Origin: a virus
Direction: 5' to 3' (one strand)
IMG/VR virus record: IMGVR_UViG_3300014492_000026
Span: 1-30,054 of that record
Length of the DNA: 30,054 nt
The position numbers and the translations under genes are program-made. The notes below the pieces were generated by a model. The model saw nothing but the letters and a program-made list of their open reading frames with translations. It ran no database searches and was not told where the DNA came from. This document shows positions 21,071 to 28,434 of this stretch, piece by piece (the first letter of the stretch is position 1; every line of letters starts with the position of its first letter).

Positions 21071-21300
21071 TCTGGGCGCGTAAAGCGCTTATTATGGGGA
21101 TTACATACATAATTCCCCTTAGTATGATCATCCAGCATTGCGGCTGGCTTGGGATGCGATGATGCCCCGGAGGTTTCCGGGCTGTCGCGGTATGATCGCA
21201 ATGCTCGCTTTCTGTGGCTGGCGAGCATTGCGTCTGAAGGGCGATGGCGCCACTGCCGGGTTCAATAAGTGGTGGTGTAAAGCGTCCTAGGTCTTGTGCC
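21071..21300 (+). other. Non-coding stretch with strong hairpins
   Basis: No gene seen. Stems include CGCAATGCTCGC (21197-21208) with GCGAGCATTGCG (21221-21232), 12 bp perfect; CCCGGA/TCCGGG (21166-21171/21176-21181); ATCATC/GATGAT enclosing CCAGC/GCTGG (21127-21164); and GGGGA/TCCCC (21096-21118). None has a proper T run. Strand is undetermined. Confidence 0.6.
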
Positions 21301-21304
21301 ACTG

Positions 21305-21333
21305 TTGCTTAGTAAAAAAGGCCGAGGTATATA
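21305..21333 (+). promoter_or_regulatory. Candidate promoter facing the second structured region
   Basis: TTGCTT (21305-21310), exactly 17 nt, TATATA (21328-21333). Transcription would start near 21340 and run toward the HU gene at 22067. Confidence 0.5.
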
Positions 21334-21339
21334 TCAAAT

Positions 21340-22040
21340 TACCGGGTGCATGGTAGCGATGTTTTATAATGCGAGAGGTAGACCCCCCTCCTCGTATTAC
21401 TAGACACTATCATTCGTTTACTCAGCTGCGAGGAAACGCGCGGCGCGCTTGGTGATAGGGTAGGAACTGAGATTGTCCCCATGTTCTCAGTGAGGTAGGG
21501 CCTACCGGGTGCGGTGCCTGGTAAAAATCGATCAAGCACCGCGCTTCTCTTAGACGCTGGGAGCCAGACCCTTCCTCTGGCGGTAAATGTACGCATACTC
21601 CTGTGGAGTTAGTAGAATGAAGCTGCGATGTACCACCAGGTCCGTTTTTTTTATGAACAACCACAACTTCGGCGGCGCGATCATCGGCACCTGACCAATC
21701 GTCGGCACCTGACCAATCACGGTCGGGACCAGTCACAGTAATGCGATGCTGTGGTTGGGCAACTCTAACTGATACCCCTCGTAACCACCTACTGGCGCGT
21801 ATACAACAGCAAGGCGTTGCGAGGACGCAGATTGAAAGATAGGCATTGAGGGTTTATTCGCGGGCCCGCCTATCTGGTGTAGTGGTGGAGGAGGTAGCAA
21901 ACCTCCGTAGAAGCCATTACGCTCTTCAAGTATGGGTGTTGGCAGGTATTAATATGCTGTCATAAGCAACCCTGCCGGGCGTGGTGGTGAAGGAGCATTT
22001 GGCTTCAATAAACGCTACCACGCCCAACACCTTTTCTCAA
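21340..22040 (+). ncRNA. Second hairpin-rich candidate RNA or long structured leader
   Basis: Downstream of the promoter at 21305-21333 come stems at 21407-21412/21453-21458, 21459-21464/21501-21506 (enclosing the 7-bp 21466-21472/21485-21491), 21511-21517/21536-21542 (7 bp), 21597-21601/21605-21609, 21838-21844/21868-21874 (7 bp), 21890-21895/21901-21906, 21941-21946/21971-21976 and 21977-21985/22017-22025 (9 bp). No plus-strand gene is visible for 700 bp. It could be an independent RNA or the 5' leader of the HU-like gene. A minus-strand frame at 21422-21736 competes as an explanation for part of it. Confidence 0.4.
21422..21736 (-). CDS. Doubtful minus-strand frame with DWSGAD repeats
   Basis: 104 codons from GTG 21736. 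Codon composition looks coding-like in its first half (DDRAAEVVVVHKKNGPGGTS), and an 18-bp tandem repeat gives DWSGADDWSGADD. The GTG overlaps as GTGA the end of another open stretch (about 21846-21733, beginning MPIFQSASSQRLAVVYAPVG). Both lie opposite to every neighbour and across hairpins, so they may be non-functional remnants. No family recognised. Confidence 0.25.
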   Translation of the reverse strand: MTGPDRDWSGADDWSGADDRAAEVVVVHKKNGPGGTSQLHSTNSTGVCVHLPPEEGSGSQRLREARCLIDFYQAPHPVGPTSLRTWGQSQFLPYHQARRAFPRS

Positions 22041-22066
22041 CAAAACAAAAGTGGAAGGATGCAGTA

Positions 22067-22387
22067 ATGGCAGTTAGAGCGACTGTGAGGAAAGCTCCAC
22101 CCAGAGAACCTCAATTAATCCTGTTGAAGGATATCGTGACGCAGATCAGCGGGCGGCATGGATTTAAGCCGAACGCCATATCAGGGATGGTGGCTGATAT
22201 ATTCACTAGCATAACGACTCACCTTGCTGAAGGTGATAAGGTGCGGATTCCTCAGCTCGGAACTTTTGATGTGCGCAGTCGACCGGCTCGTATGGGGCGC
22301 AACCTGCATACAGGCGAAGCTGTGCAAATCGGCGCCAGCAAACGGATCGCCTTCAAAATGGCGCCCAAGCTCAAGGGTGCTTTGTAG
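22067..22387 (+). CDS. HU/IHF-family DNA-binding protein
   Basis: 106 aa, ATG 22067 with GGAAGGA at 7 nt. After a basic N-terminal extension of about 20 residues (MAVRATVRKAPPREPQLILL), the HU/IHF fold is clear: a helical pair (LKDIVTQISGRHGFKP, MVADIFTSITTHLAEGDKVR), IPQLGTFDVRSRPARMGRNL (the beta arm with the GRN-xxTGE signature) and KRIAFKMAPKLKGAL. It bends DNA and may take part in packaging, replication or condensation. Its leader is unusually long and structured. Confidence 0.9.
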   Translation: MAVRATVRKAPPREPQLILLKDIVTQISGRHGFKPNAISGMVADIFTSITTHLAEGDKVRIPQLGTFDVRSRPARMGRNLHTGEAVQIGASKRIAFKMAPKLKGAL

Positions 22388-22478
22388 ATCAGGCAGCTTA
22401 TACTGCCTGCTGTTGGGATCGTACGCTGCGTAGCGATCAGACAATAACCCGCGCAGCTTAAATAGAAAGATCGTGGTT

Positions 22479-22739
22479 ATGTCTACTGAGCATCAACCTC
22501 AAACGGATGATATTGATGTCATCAAGATGCGTGATGATTCGGCAGTTATTCAATTCGCCGAAGCGATGCGCCTGAAGATGGACATATCGCGGGCGAAAGG
22601 TCGGAATGGATGGCCGACTGTATCCGTGCATGATTTGTGGTTGATGCTGCGTGGTCATGTGGAAAAAGGCGATCCTATTGATGTCGCCAATTTAGCAATG
22701 ATGATCTGGCACAACAGCAAAAAAGGACCATCGACTTGA
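22479..22739 (+). CDS. Hypothetical phage protein
   Basis: 86 aa from ATG 22479 (the frame opens at GTG 22473). An acidic start is followed by MRDDSAVIQFAEAMRLKMDI, then WPTVSVHDLWLMLRGHVEKG and a helical end (DVANLAMMIWHN). It ends in a TTGA overlap with the next gene. No known function. Confidence 0.7.
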   Translation: MSTEHQPQTDDIDVIKMRDDSAVIQFAEAMRLKMDISRAKGRNGWPTVSVHDLWLMLRGHVEKGDPIDVANLAMMIWHNSKKGPST

Positions 22740-23557
22740 ACAACCGGATCGCTTTTGTGCTGGCGGCAACTCAGCACGGATCAATGATTGTCAATCGGCT
22801 TGATGCTCATTTTAAGCAGGACGGCAGTGGAGGATACGGTGTCGGCCTAAGTTTACTGGAGCAAGGGCATTATGAGTGGGGCGAGATCGGGATCGGCGCG
22901 CGTTTGCTGGAAAGCCGACGAGCGCATTTTGGTGATGGTGTGGTGGCTTTCGATTGTGGGGCTAATATTGGTACTCATAGTATCCCATGGGCCATGCTGA
23001 TGCGTGGCTGGGGCAGTGTGGTTGCGATCGAGGCGCAGGAGCGGGTGTTCTACGCGCTGGCAGGTAATATCGCACTTAACAACTGCTTCAATGCTAAGGC
23101 GGTGTGGGGGCTGGTCGGAAGACATAAGGGGGCATTTCGCATGCCTAGATTAGACCATCAGCAGATGGCTAGCTTTGGTAGTGTTGAAGCCTTGATACGT
23201 GAGGACGGCGCTCCGGCGGAAGACGTGGGGCAAGTGGTAAGTGCGTACGGTACAGTGGAGGGGGTAACACTTGATAATATGTGTGGTTATACTCTTGGTA
23301 ACTCAGTCGCTGATCGTGTTGATTTGATCAAGTTGGATATTGAAGGTATGGAACTCGCAGCTTTGCGCGGCGCAAGTGTTATTGTATGTAAGTATCATCC
23401 AGTATTGATAGTTGAGTGGTTGAAGGTCGGCATGGAGCCGTTGGTCGCTATGCTCGATAAATGGGGTTATAAGACCTTTCCATTCGGCATGAATCTGGTT
23501 GCGGTTCATGAGACCGACCCGACGTTGGAGAATTTCTATAAGGGGTTTGTGCCATGA
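22736..23557 (+). CDS. FkbM-family methyltransferase
   Basis: 273 aa, TTG start at 22736 overlapping the upstream stop, AAGGA upstream. SAM-binding motif DCGANIG at 73-79, acidic second strand VVAIEAQE (E99), and the family signature KLDIEGME at 199-206 with the following LAALRGA. FkbM enzymes are O-methyltransferases, many acting on sugars or polyketides. In a phage structural operon the target could be a host surface glycan or a virion component; this is inference. The length is typical. Confidence 0.85.
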   Translation: MNNRIAFVLAATQHGSMIVNRLDAHFKQDGSGGYGVGLSLLEQGHYEWGEIGIGARLLESRRAHFGDGVVAFDCGANIGTHSIPWAMLMRGWGSVVAIEAQERVFYALAGNIALNNCFNAKAVWGLVGRHKGAFRMPRLDHQQMASFGSVEALIREDGAPAEDVGQVVSAYGTVEGVTLDNMCGYTLGNSVADRVDLIKLDIEGMELAALRGASVIVCKYHPVLIVEWLKVGMEPLVAMLDKWGYKTFPFGMNLVAVHETDPTLENFYKGFVP

Positions 23558-23623
23558 GTACTCAGGTAATTGCCGTCGACTAAATCGCACATGATCATAC
23601 TGGGCCTAAACAAGAGCTAAGGT

Positions 23624-23656
23624 CCTAAAGCATCGGATTAAGGCACGGGCTTTAGG
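23624..23656 (+). other. 8-bp hairpin in a short gene-free gap
   Basis: CCTAAAGC (23624-23631) pairs with GCTTTAGG (23649-23656). No T run. A 9-codon frame (23554-23583) overlaps the methyltransferase stop just before it. Confidence 0.5.
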
Positions 23657-23739
23657 GCTGAGGACGGGCACGGGGTGTTACGGTTGCTTATTGCGACTGG
23701 ATGCCCCGTTTCTGTGTTTACGGTAAAGGAGACATCTCA

Positions 23740-23991
23740 GTGTCAGGTTCCTCTAAGTTAGAGCTCCGCGTCGACGAGAGTCAAATCCAGGTGATCCGCG
23801 CAATCGATACTATCAGAAATGATGCGGCTGCTTGCGGTACATCAGATCAGGCCATGCGATCATTCGTGCTTGGGATATCGAAGTACTTGAAGCTTGCAGC
23901 CGGATGCAATGATTGGGATGCAGTTTTGCGTACTGCTAATGCCATGGATACGGACATAGATAAGTTCGTTGATGCTGTCTGTGGTAAATGA
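23740..23991 (+). CDS. Small hypothetical protein, GTG start
   Basis: 83 aa from GTG 23740, with AAGGAG 8 nt upstream; the ATG at 23701 in frame lacks a site. The protein is helical: SKLELRVDESQIQVIRAIDT, MRSFVLGISKYLKLAAGCND, MDTDIDKFVDAVCGK. Unknown function. It lies just upstream of the portal gene. Confidence 0.65.
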   Translation: MSGSSKLELRVDESQIQVIRAIDTIRNDAAACGTSDQAMRSFVLGISKYLKLAAGCNDWDAVLRTANAMDTDIDKFVDAVCGK

Positions 23992-24030
23992 TCACGTCTT
24001 GTTCACTTCGTTAATATAGGACACTTATTA

Positions 24031-26130
24031 GTGAGTGGTACAGTCAAAACGCGAGTTAGGGTACAGGCCGGCAGTAGTCCTGTTACAACTGGTGCCGCTT
24101 TTACTAGTGACACCTTTCAGAATATGGCTGCGTCGCTGGGGTATGGTACTAACAACATTACAAGCGGCAGCTCGTACGGATTCAATCCGCTATCGAGAAA
24201 TCATACCCAGATCGAGTGGATGTACCGCGGCTCTTGGCTGGTGCGTAAGGTAGTGGATTGCCCCGCTGATGATATGACGCGGGAAGGTATTGATATTGAA
24301 TCGGACATGCCACCAGATCAGATCGACGCGATTAATCAATACTGGATGAATAAACAGATTTGGAAGCGGCTTAATTCTGCTTTGAAGTGGGCAAGGCTTT
24401 ACGGTGGCTGCATCTGCGCTATCATGATCCGTGGGCACGACCCGGCCACGCCTCTGCGACCGGAGACTATTTCATTAGGACAATTTCAAGGTATCTTAGT
24501 ATTAGATCGTTGGATGGTCTGGCCACATATTGATGACTCTGTGCTTGATCCAGGTGCTCCTGACTTTATGCAGCCGAAGTATTATACAACAGTTGCTGAT
24601 ACTCGTGGTATTCCTGCTATGCGGATACATCACAGTCGAATATTTCGGTTTGATGGTATCGAGTTGCCTTATTGGCAGCGTATGGCGGAAAACGGATGGG
24701 GGCTTTCTATCCTTGAGCCTATGTGGGATCGGATGATTGCTTTCGATTCAGTGTCGCAAGGCGCGGCGCAGTTGGTTTACAAAGCACATCTGCGTGTGCT
24801 TAAGATACCTGATCTGCGAACACTGATCGCTACTGGTGGGCCGATATACAAAGCAGTATTAGCCCAGGTACAAATGATCCGTATGATGCAGACTAATGAA
24901 GGTCTGACAGTGTTGGATGGGGAGGATGATTTTCAAGCCAACACTTACACCTTCGCCGGATTGGCTGATATGATAATTCAATTTAGCCAACAAATATCCG
25001 GATCGGCTGATATCCCGATGACCCGGTTGTTCGGGCAGTCTCCAGCTGGTATGAACTCTACCGGTGATAGTGATCTACGCAATTACTATGATGGAATTAA
25101 GTCAGGACAGGAGACAACCATCAAATCGCCGGTAACCTTTCTACTGGATATTACGCATCGATCTCGGTTTGGTGTTCCATTGCCTAATGGCTTTAATTTC
25201 TCGTTTAAGCCGCTTTGGCAACTTCAGCAATCCGAGAAGTCGACGATTGCAGGTACGATTGCCGGAGCAACTAGTCAGCTGCTGCAAGATGGTGTCTTTA
25301 CGCCTAAAATTGCAATGAAGGAAGTCCGGCAATGGTCGCGTGTGACAGGATTTGGTTCTAATATTACTGATGAAGATATTGAGGCCGCAGGTCAACAACC
25401 GCCGGCGCCGCCTATGCCGGATATGCCTGGAGCTGATCCGAGCAATTCAGTAAGCGGACATGCTGAGCAATCACCCGCACCTTCCCCCAAACCTCCCACA
25501 ACTCCACAGCAGATGCCTGCTGGCGCAAGTGCTAAGCCTATGAATGGTACCTCGGTACCGGCTCCTGCCGATGATGATGTTGTAGGGCCTGATGATGATC
25601 CTCTTACTTTAGCACGCATCAACTTTGCGAGAGGTCTAAGTAGTATCATCAACCTCCCTGAGGTCGGTACTAGGGTACATATCGGTGATTCCAGTGTCGG
25701 ACGTTCCTTAGTGAATATTGGTGGTGTTCCGGTGGTGATTGAAACTCACAAGGGCGAGCGTCGATTGGGATATGGCTGGTCGGTGAATATGCCGGCGGAC
25801 TACGGCTATATTATGGGGACTAATTCAGCTGAAGGACCTAGAGAGCAGACTGATGCTTTCGTTGGTCCGAATCTGAAAAGTGATAAAGTCTGGGTGATTG
25901 AGCAAGTTGAGCCGGATGGAAAGCGCTTTGATGAATACAAGGTGATGCTAGGGTTTGATACGCGGGTTGACGCTCTTAGTACTTACGCCGCAGCGTTTTC
26001 GGATGGGCGCGGGCGTGATCGGATTGGCAAATTGCGTGAAATGGATATCAATGCTTTGTTAAGTTGGATAGGGCGTTGGCGGTACGGTACTGATCCTGTA
26101 GTTACATCAGAAGCGCATGGGAGTGCGTGA
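24031..26130 (+). CDS. DUF1073-type portal protein fused to pyrophosphatase-like domain
   Basis: 699 aa, GTG start at 24031 with AGGA upstream. Residues about 40-455 match the DUF1073 portal family (YRGSWLVRKVVDCPADDMTR, GRLYGGC-type loop, RLFGQSPAGMNSTGDSDLRN, YYDGIKSGQE). The portal is the ring through which DNA enters the head. After a Pro-rich linker (about 460-530), residues about 568-680 carry a domain like the phage InPase type: WSVNMPADYGYIMGT, TDAFVGPN, DKVWVIEQVEPDGKRFDEYK, MLGFDTRVDAL, YAAAFSDGRG. The fusion makes the protein about 200 residues longer than a plain portal. Relatives of the N-terminal region have been linked with anti-CBASS proteins by name, but no phosphoesterase motif is seen here. 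Confidence 0.9.
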   Translation: MSGTVKTRVRVQAGSSPVTTGAAFTSDTFQNMAASLGYGTNNITSGSSYGFNPLSRNHTQIEWMYRGSWLVRKVVDCPADDMTREGIDIESDMPPDQIDAINQYWMNKQIWKRLNSALKWARLYGGCICAIMIRGHDPATPLRPETISLGQFQGILVLDRWMVWPHIDDSVLDPGAPDFMQPKYYTTVADTRGIPAMRIHHSRIFRFDGIELPYWQRMAENGWGLSILEPMWDRMIAFDSVSQGAAQLVYKAHLRVLKIPDLRTLIATGGPIYKAVLAQVQMIRMMQTNEGLTVLDGEDDFQANTYTFAGLADMIIQFSQQISGSADIPMTRLFGQSPAGMNSTGDSDLRNYYDGIKSGQETTIKSPVTFLLDITHRSRFGVPLPNGFNFSFKPLWQLQQSEKSTIAGTIAGATSQLLQDGVFTPKIAMKEVRQWSRVTGFGSNITDEDIEAAGQQPPAPPMPDMPGADPSNSVSGHAEQSPAPSPKPPTTPQQMPAGASAKPMNGTSVPAPADDDVVGPDDDPLTLARINFARGLSSIINLPEVGTRVHIGDSSVGRSLVNIGGVPVVIETHKGERRLGYGWSVNMPADYGYIMGTNSAEGPREQTDAFVGPNLKSDKVWVIEQVEPDGKRFDEYKVMLGFDTRVDALSTYAAAFSDGRGRDRIGKLREMDINALLSWIGRWRYGTDPVVTSEAHGSA

Positions 26131-26483
26131 TGGAAGGCTTTATCATTTTTGATGTAAGGTTTTATGAGATCAATGTGGACGGCTTTCGAGTGATCCACAC
26201 ATCTAATGTAGGTGATTACGTTGTCAAAGACGAACCTCCGCAATTACCGGCGTACTTCGGGCTCAAATGTCCTCGTGGGCACGGTGAGTGTAACTACTTA
26301 CGAATAAAAGGTGGACCTGCCGATGATGGTAAACACCCTGTGTGGAAATGGAACGGTGATCGTGTTGCTCCTACTATAACACCATCGATCAATTGTCTGG
26401 CGCATAAACCGGATGATCCATCAGTAAAGTATGCAGGATGTGGGTGGCACGGGTATATTACTAATGGACATACGGTCGGGTGA
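26130..26483 (+). CDS. DUF6527-like small zinc protein
   Basis: 117 aa from ATG 26130 (TGATG overlap with the portal stop). Cys/His pattern: LKCPRGHGECNYLRI, then W-K-W, PTITPSINCLAHKP and YAGCGWHGYITNGHTV. This is the pattern of DUF6527 proteins (C-x-C/H..., PT-PSI, C-xx-H-xx-I-xx-G), which likely bind zinc. Relatives occur in phages and, elsewhere, next to ubiquitin-like systems. No such partner is seen here, so its role is unknown. Confidence 0.7.
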   Translation: MEGFIIFDVRFYEINVDGFRVIHTSNVGDYVVKDEPPQLPAYFGLKCPRGHGECNYLRIKGGPADDGKHPVWKWNGDRVAPTITPSINCLAHKPDDPSVKYAGCGWHGYITNGHTVG

Positions 26484-26509
26484 TCGTTTGATCTATTAGG
26501 GAGTGTGGT

Positions 26510-26692
26510 ATGCCTAAGAAGGGTGCGGAGATAATTGATGTTGATGTTGATCTGATCCACCAAACTGAAAAGGCGTGGTTGGTGTCGCCGGACGGCAGGC
26601 ATAAAGTCTGGATACCTAAATCATTAGGTCAATATGATAATGGTGTCCTGACGTTGCCGACGTCCTATGCGATTGATAAAGGGCTGGTGTGA
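26510..26692 (+). CDS. Small hypothetical protein
   Basis: 60 aa, ATG 26510, GGGAG at 6 nt. A beta-rich sequence: AEIIDVDVDLIHQTEKAWLV, DGRHKVWIPKSLGQY. The TEKAWLV...VWIPKS pattern recurs in small phage proteins, without known function. Its stop overlaps the 17-codon frame at 26692. Confidence 0.65.
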   Translation: MPKKGAEIIDVDVDLIHQTEKAWLVSPDGRHKVWIPKSLGQYDNGVLTLPTSYAIDKGLV

Positions 26693-26745
26693 TGTTTAAT
26701 CTGCGAGCTTTGTTAATACCATTGTGTGGCTTGATAGTACAATGA
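26692..26745 (+). CDS. Possible 17-aa hydrophobic peptide bridging two genes
   Basis: ATG 26692 overlaps the preceding stop (TGATG), and its TGA overlaps the next ATG (ATGA at 26742). It encodes MFNLRALLIPLCGLIVQ, hydrophobic enough to sit in a membrane. Short length means chance cannot be excluded. Confidence 0.3.
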   Translation: MFNLRALLIPLCGLIVQ

Positions 26746-27065
26746 TTCGCAAGTTCAAAGGCTCGCCGGGCAAGCGATACTACTTAGTCAATTGCGGCAA
26801 GAGCAGAGCTGAGATAGGCAAGCCATCGGTTGGTCGGGTTGGTATTATCGAAGGCATACCGAATCCAGCTAGTCCTTATGATCCCAGCAAGGACATCAAA
26901 ACTGGCAAACCGATTGCCATTGGTGATAATTACGCAGGTAGTCTTTTTTGGGCAGCTGTACTAGCCGCTGATATAGTCTGGACAGAGCGTGGGTACAGGC
27001 GATACTTTGAGTACAGTCCATCAATGGCAGAACGAATCCGTGCGCCAATCAGCACCGATGGCTGA
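26742..27065 (+). CDS. Hypothetical protein
   Basis: 107 aa from ATG 26742 (a GTG at 26724 is in frame). Basic N-terminus (MIRKFKGSPGKRYYLVNCGK), then GRVGIIEGIPNPASPYDPSK and a helical segment (SLFWAAVLAADIVWTERGYR). No family recognised. Translation probably couples to the short frame before it. Confidence 0.6.
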   Translation: MIRKFKGSPGKRYYLVNCGKSRAEIGKPSVGRVGIIEGIPNPASPYDPSKDIKTGKPIAIGDNYAGSLFWAAVLAADIVWTERGYRRYFEYSPSMAERIRAPISTDG

Positions 27066-27107
27066 ATGGAATAATGCGTATAACCCCACAACGAAAGGAT
27101 GCGTGCC

Positions 27108-27263
27108 GTGAACCTAATCATCATCGTCGTTATTGTGCTTTTGCTGTTCGGTGGCTTCGGAGGCTATTACGGCCACGTCAACGGCTGGGGGCCGGGCTAC
27201 TACGGCGGTGGTGGTATCGGCCTGCTGGTGCTGATCGTGATTCTGTTCCTGCTGTTCCGGTAG
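27108..27263 (+). CDS. Small two-helix membrane protein, DUF3309-like
   Basis: 51 aa, GTG 27108 with AAAGGA at 8 nt. Hydrophobic N-terminal segment (LIIIVVIVLLLFGG), a Gly/Tyr-rich turn (YYGHVNGWGPGYYGGGG), and a second hydrophobic segment (IGLLVLIVILFLLFR). The plan matches DUF3309-type small membrane proteins. It is the last gene before the terminator. Confidence 0.75.
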   Translation: MNLIIIVVIVLLLFGGFGGYYGHVNGWGPGYYGGGGIGLLVLIVILFLLFR

Positions 27264-27460
27264 CTTGCGCTGTATCTGGTTACAGCCGAGATTATCACTT
27301 ACACCTTTTGCCTATGCCTGATCGATAGATCGGCAGAAACAGAGCGGGTCATAAAATAAGCAGCTCTGGTTTAGGCTAATCAATCCACGTAGGAGGTTCT
27401 GCGTGGGTCCGGGCCGGGTCGGAGGTTATCCGGCTTGTTGTTTCCTCCCACTTAAACTTG

Positions 27461-27500
27461 CCCCACCGTTTTCGCCCCTTTCTGACGGTGGGGATTTTTT
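27461..27500 (+). terminator. Strong rho-independent terminator
   Basis: CCCCACCG (27461-27468) pairs with CGGTGGGG (27486-27493), followed by ATTTTTT. The 197 bp between the preceding stop and this stem hold no gene I can see. It would end the transcript from the left unless antitermination acts. Confidence 0.9.
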
Positions 27501-27530
27501 AATTGGTGTGGTTTTAGGAGTGTGAATGTC

Positions 27531-27686
27531 ATGTTGGCTTCTATGCTATCCCTTCTAGTGCTGTTTCTGCTGACCTGGTTTTCGGTGATGCCGCAACCAT
27601 TTAAGATGGTATGCTTCGTTATTGAAGCTGTTATTCTGGCGCTTTACATCATACCGATAAGCGGCGGTTTGCGTCCGATCTTGTGA
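27531..27686 (+). CDS. Small membrane protein with two hydrophobic segments
   Basis: 51 aa from ATG 27531 (AGGAG 10 nt upstream). Segments SMLSLLVLFLLTWFSV and MVCFVIEAVILALYIIP are long enough to span a membrane. It lies directly after the terminator, so it would need readthrough or its own promoter. A holin-like role is conceivable but unsupported. Confidence 0.6.
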   Translation: MLASMLSLLVLFLLTWFSVMPQPFKMVCFVIEAVILALYIIPISGGLRPIL

Positions 27687-27702
27687 TGTGTGAGGCTGTA
27701 CT

Positions 27703-28434
27703 GTGTACACGCTGACAATCGACATCAACTATAATGATGCTCCGCCTAAATTCAACGAGGGGGATCATCCTCGTGGTCAGCCTAAGAATAAGGGCGAGTT
27801 TGTATCGAAAGGATCAGGTGTATCCACGGCTCCGGTATCTGGACCTGCATCAATTTCTGCGCTGCGAGCGAATCATAAGTACCTGTATCAGGAGTACTTA
27901 TCATCAGGACCTGCTGATCGTCCGGCGGCTTTGCAGAAAATGCTGCATGCGTACAACAAACTGAAAGCAGCAAAGCAGGTTAACGCTGCTAAGCCAGCAT
28001 TAACTAAACAGGCGCCTGTTGCATCAACAAAGCAAGTACCGACTAAACAAGTCCCATTGCCGTCTGGCAGTCCTGAGCCTAACTTAATAAATAGCTTACA
28101 GAAAGCGGTCCCGTCGCTGGTACATACAAAGATTAGTGGGGATAAAAACAACAGCGATGTATCGTGGGTACTGGCGAGTAATAAGTTAGCGTACGGTACT
28201 CCGCAAACTACTCCAGGTACTCCGGATGTTACTGGTATCGCGGTTAAGCTGTTCAAGTCCGAACGCGTTGCTGCTGTGTATGAAATCACCAGCAATAAAA
28301 AAGGAGCGGGTGGTAAGATAGTGGATGCTATGATGAAGTCAATGCCTGATTACAAGTTTGCTGTACATGTTGATTTGTCGGGCGGCTTTTGGGACCACAT
28401 GAAGAACAAATACCCTGATCGGTTTGTTGAGTGA
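27703..28434 (+). CDS. Phage protein with FNE-HPRGQ motif, possible acetyltransferase-like end
   Basis: 243 aa, GTG 27703. Residues 17-33 read FNEGDHPRGQPKNKGEF, a motif shared with the last gene of the window and close to the HPR...GKF segments in phage head-associated proteins. A Lys/Pro/Ala-rich linker follows (TKQVPTKQVPLPSGS). The C-terminal 90 residues (VSWVLASNKLAYGT, IAVKLFKSERVAAVYEITSN, KKGAGGKIVDAMMKS, GGFWDHMKNKYPDRF) have a GNAT-like layout with a GxGG loop, but this is not certain. It overlaps the head morphogenesis gene (TGATG). Confidence 0.7.
   Translation: MYTLTIDINYNDAPPKFNEGDHPRGQPKNKGEFVSKGSGVSTAPVSGPASISALRANHKYLYQEYLSSGPADRPAALQKMLHAYNKLKAAKQVNAAKPALTKQAPVASTKQVPTKQVPLPSGSPEPNLINSLQKAVPSLVHTKISGDKNNSDVSWVLASNKLAYGTPQTTPGTPDVTGIAVKLFKSERVAAVYEITSNKKGAGGKIVDAMMKSMPDYKFAVHVDLSGGFWDHMKNKYPDRFVE

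Noticed and set aside
21122-21280. Possible tRNA (GGGTTCAATA resembles a T-loop, strong stems nearby)
   Set aside because: The stems do not assemble into a cloverleaf and no acceptor or anticodon arm can be placed.
21640-21652. T8 run as a plus-strand terminator
   Set aside because: No strong stem ends directly before it; the nearest pairing (GTAC at 21589-21592 with 21630-21633) is interrupted. On the minus strand it encodes Lys-Lys-Asn in an open frame.
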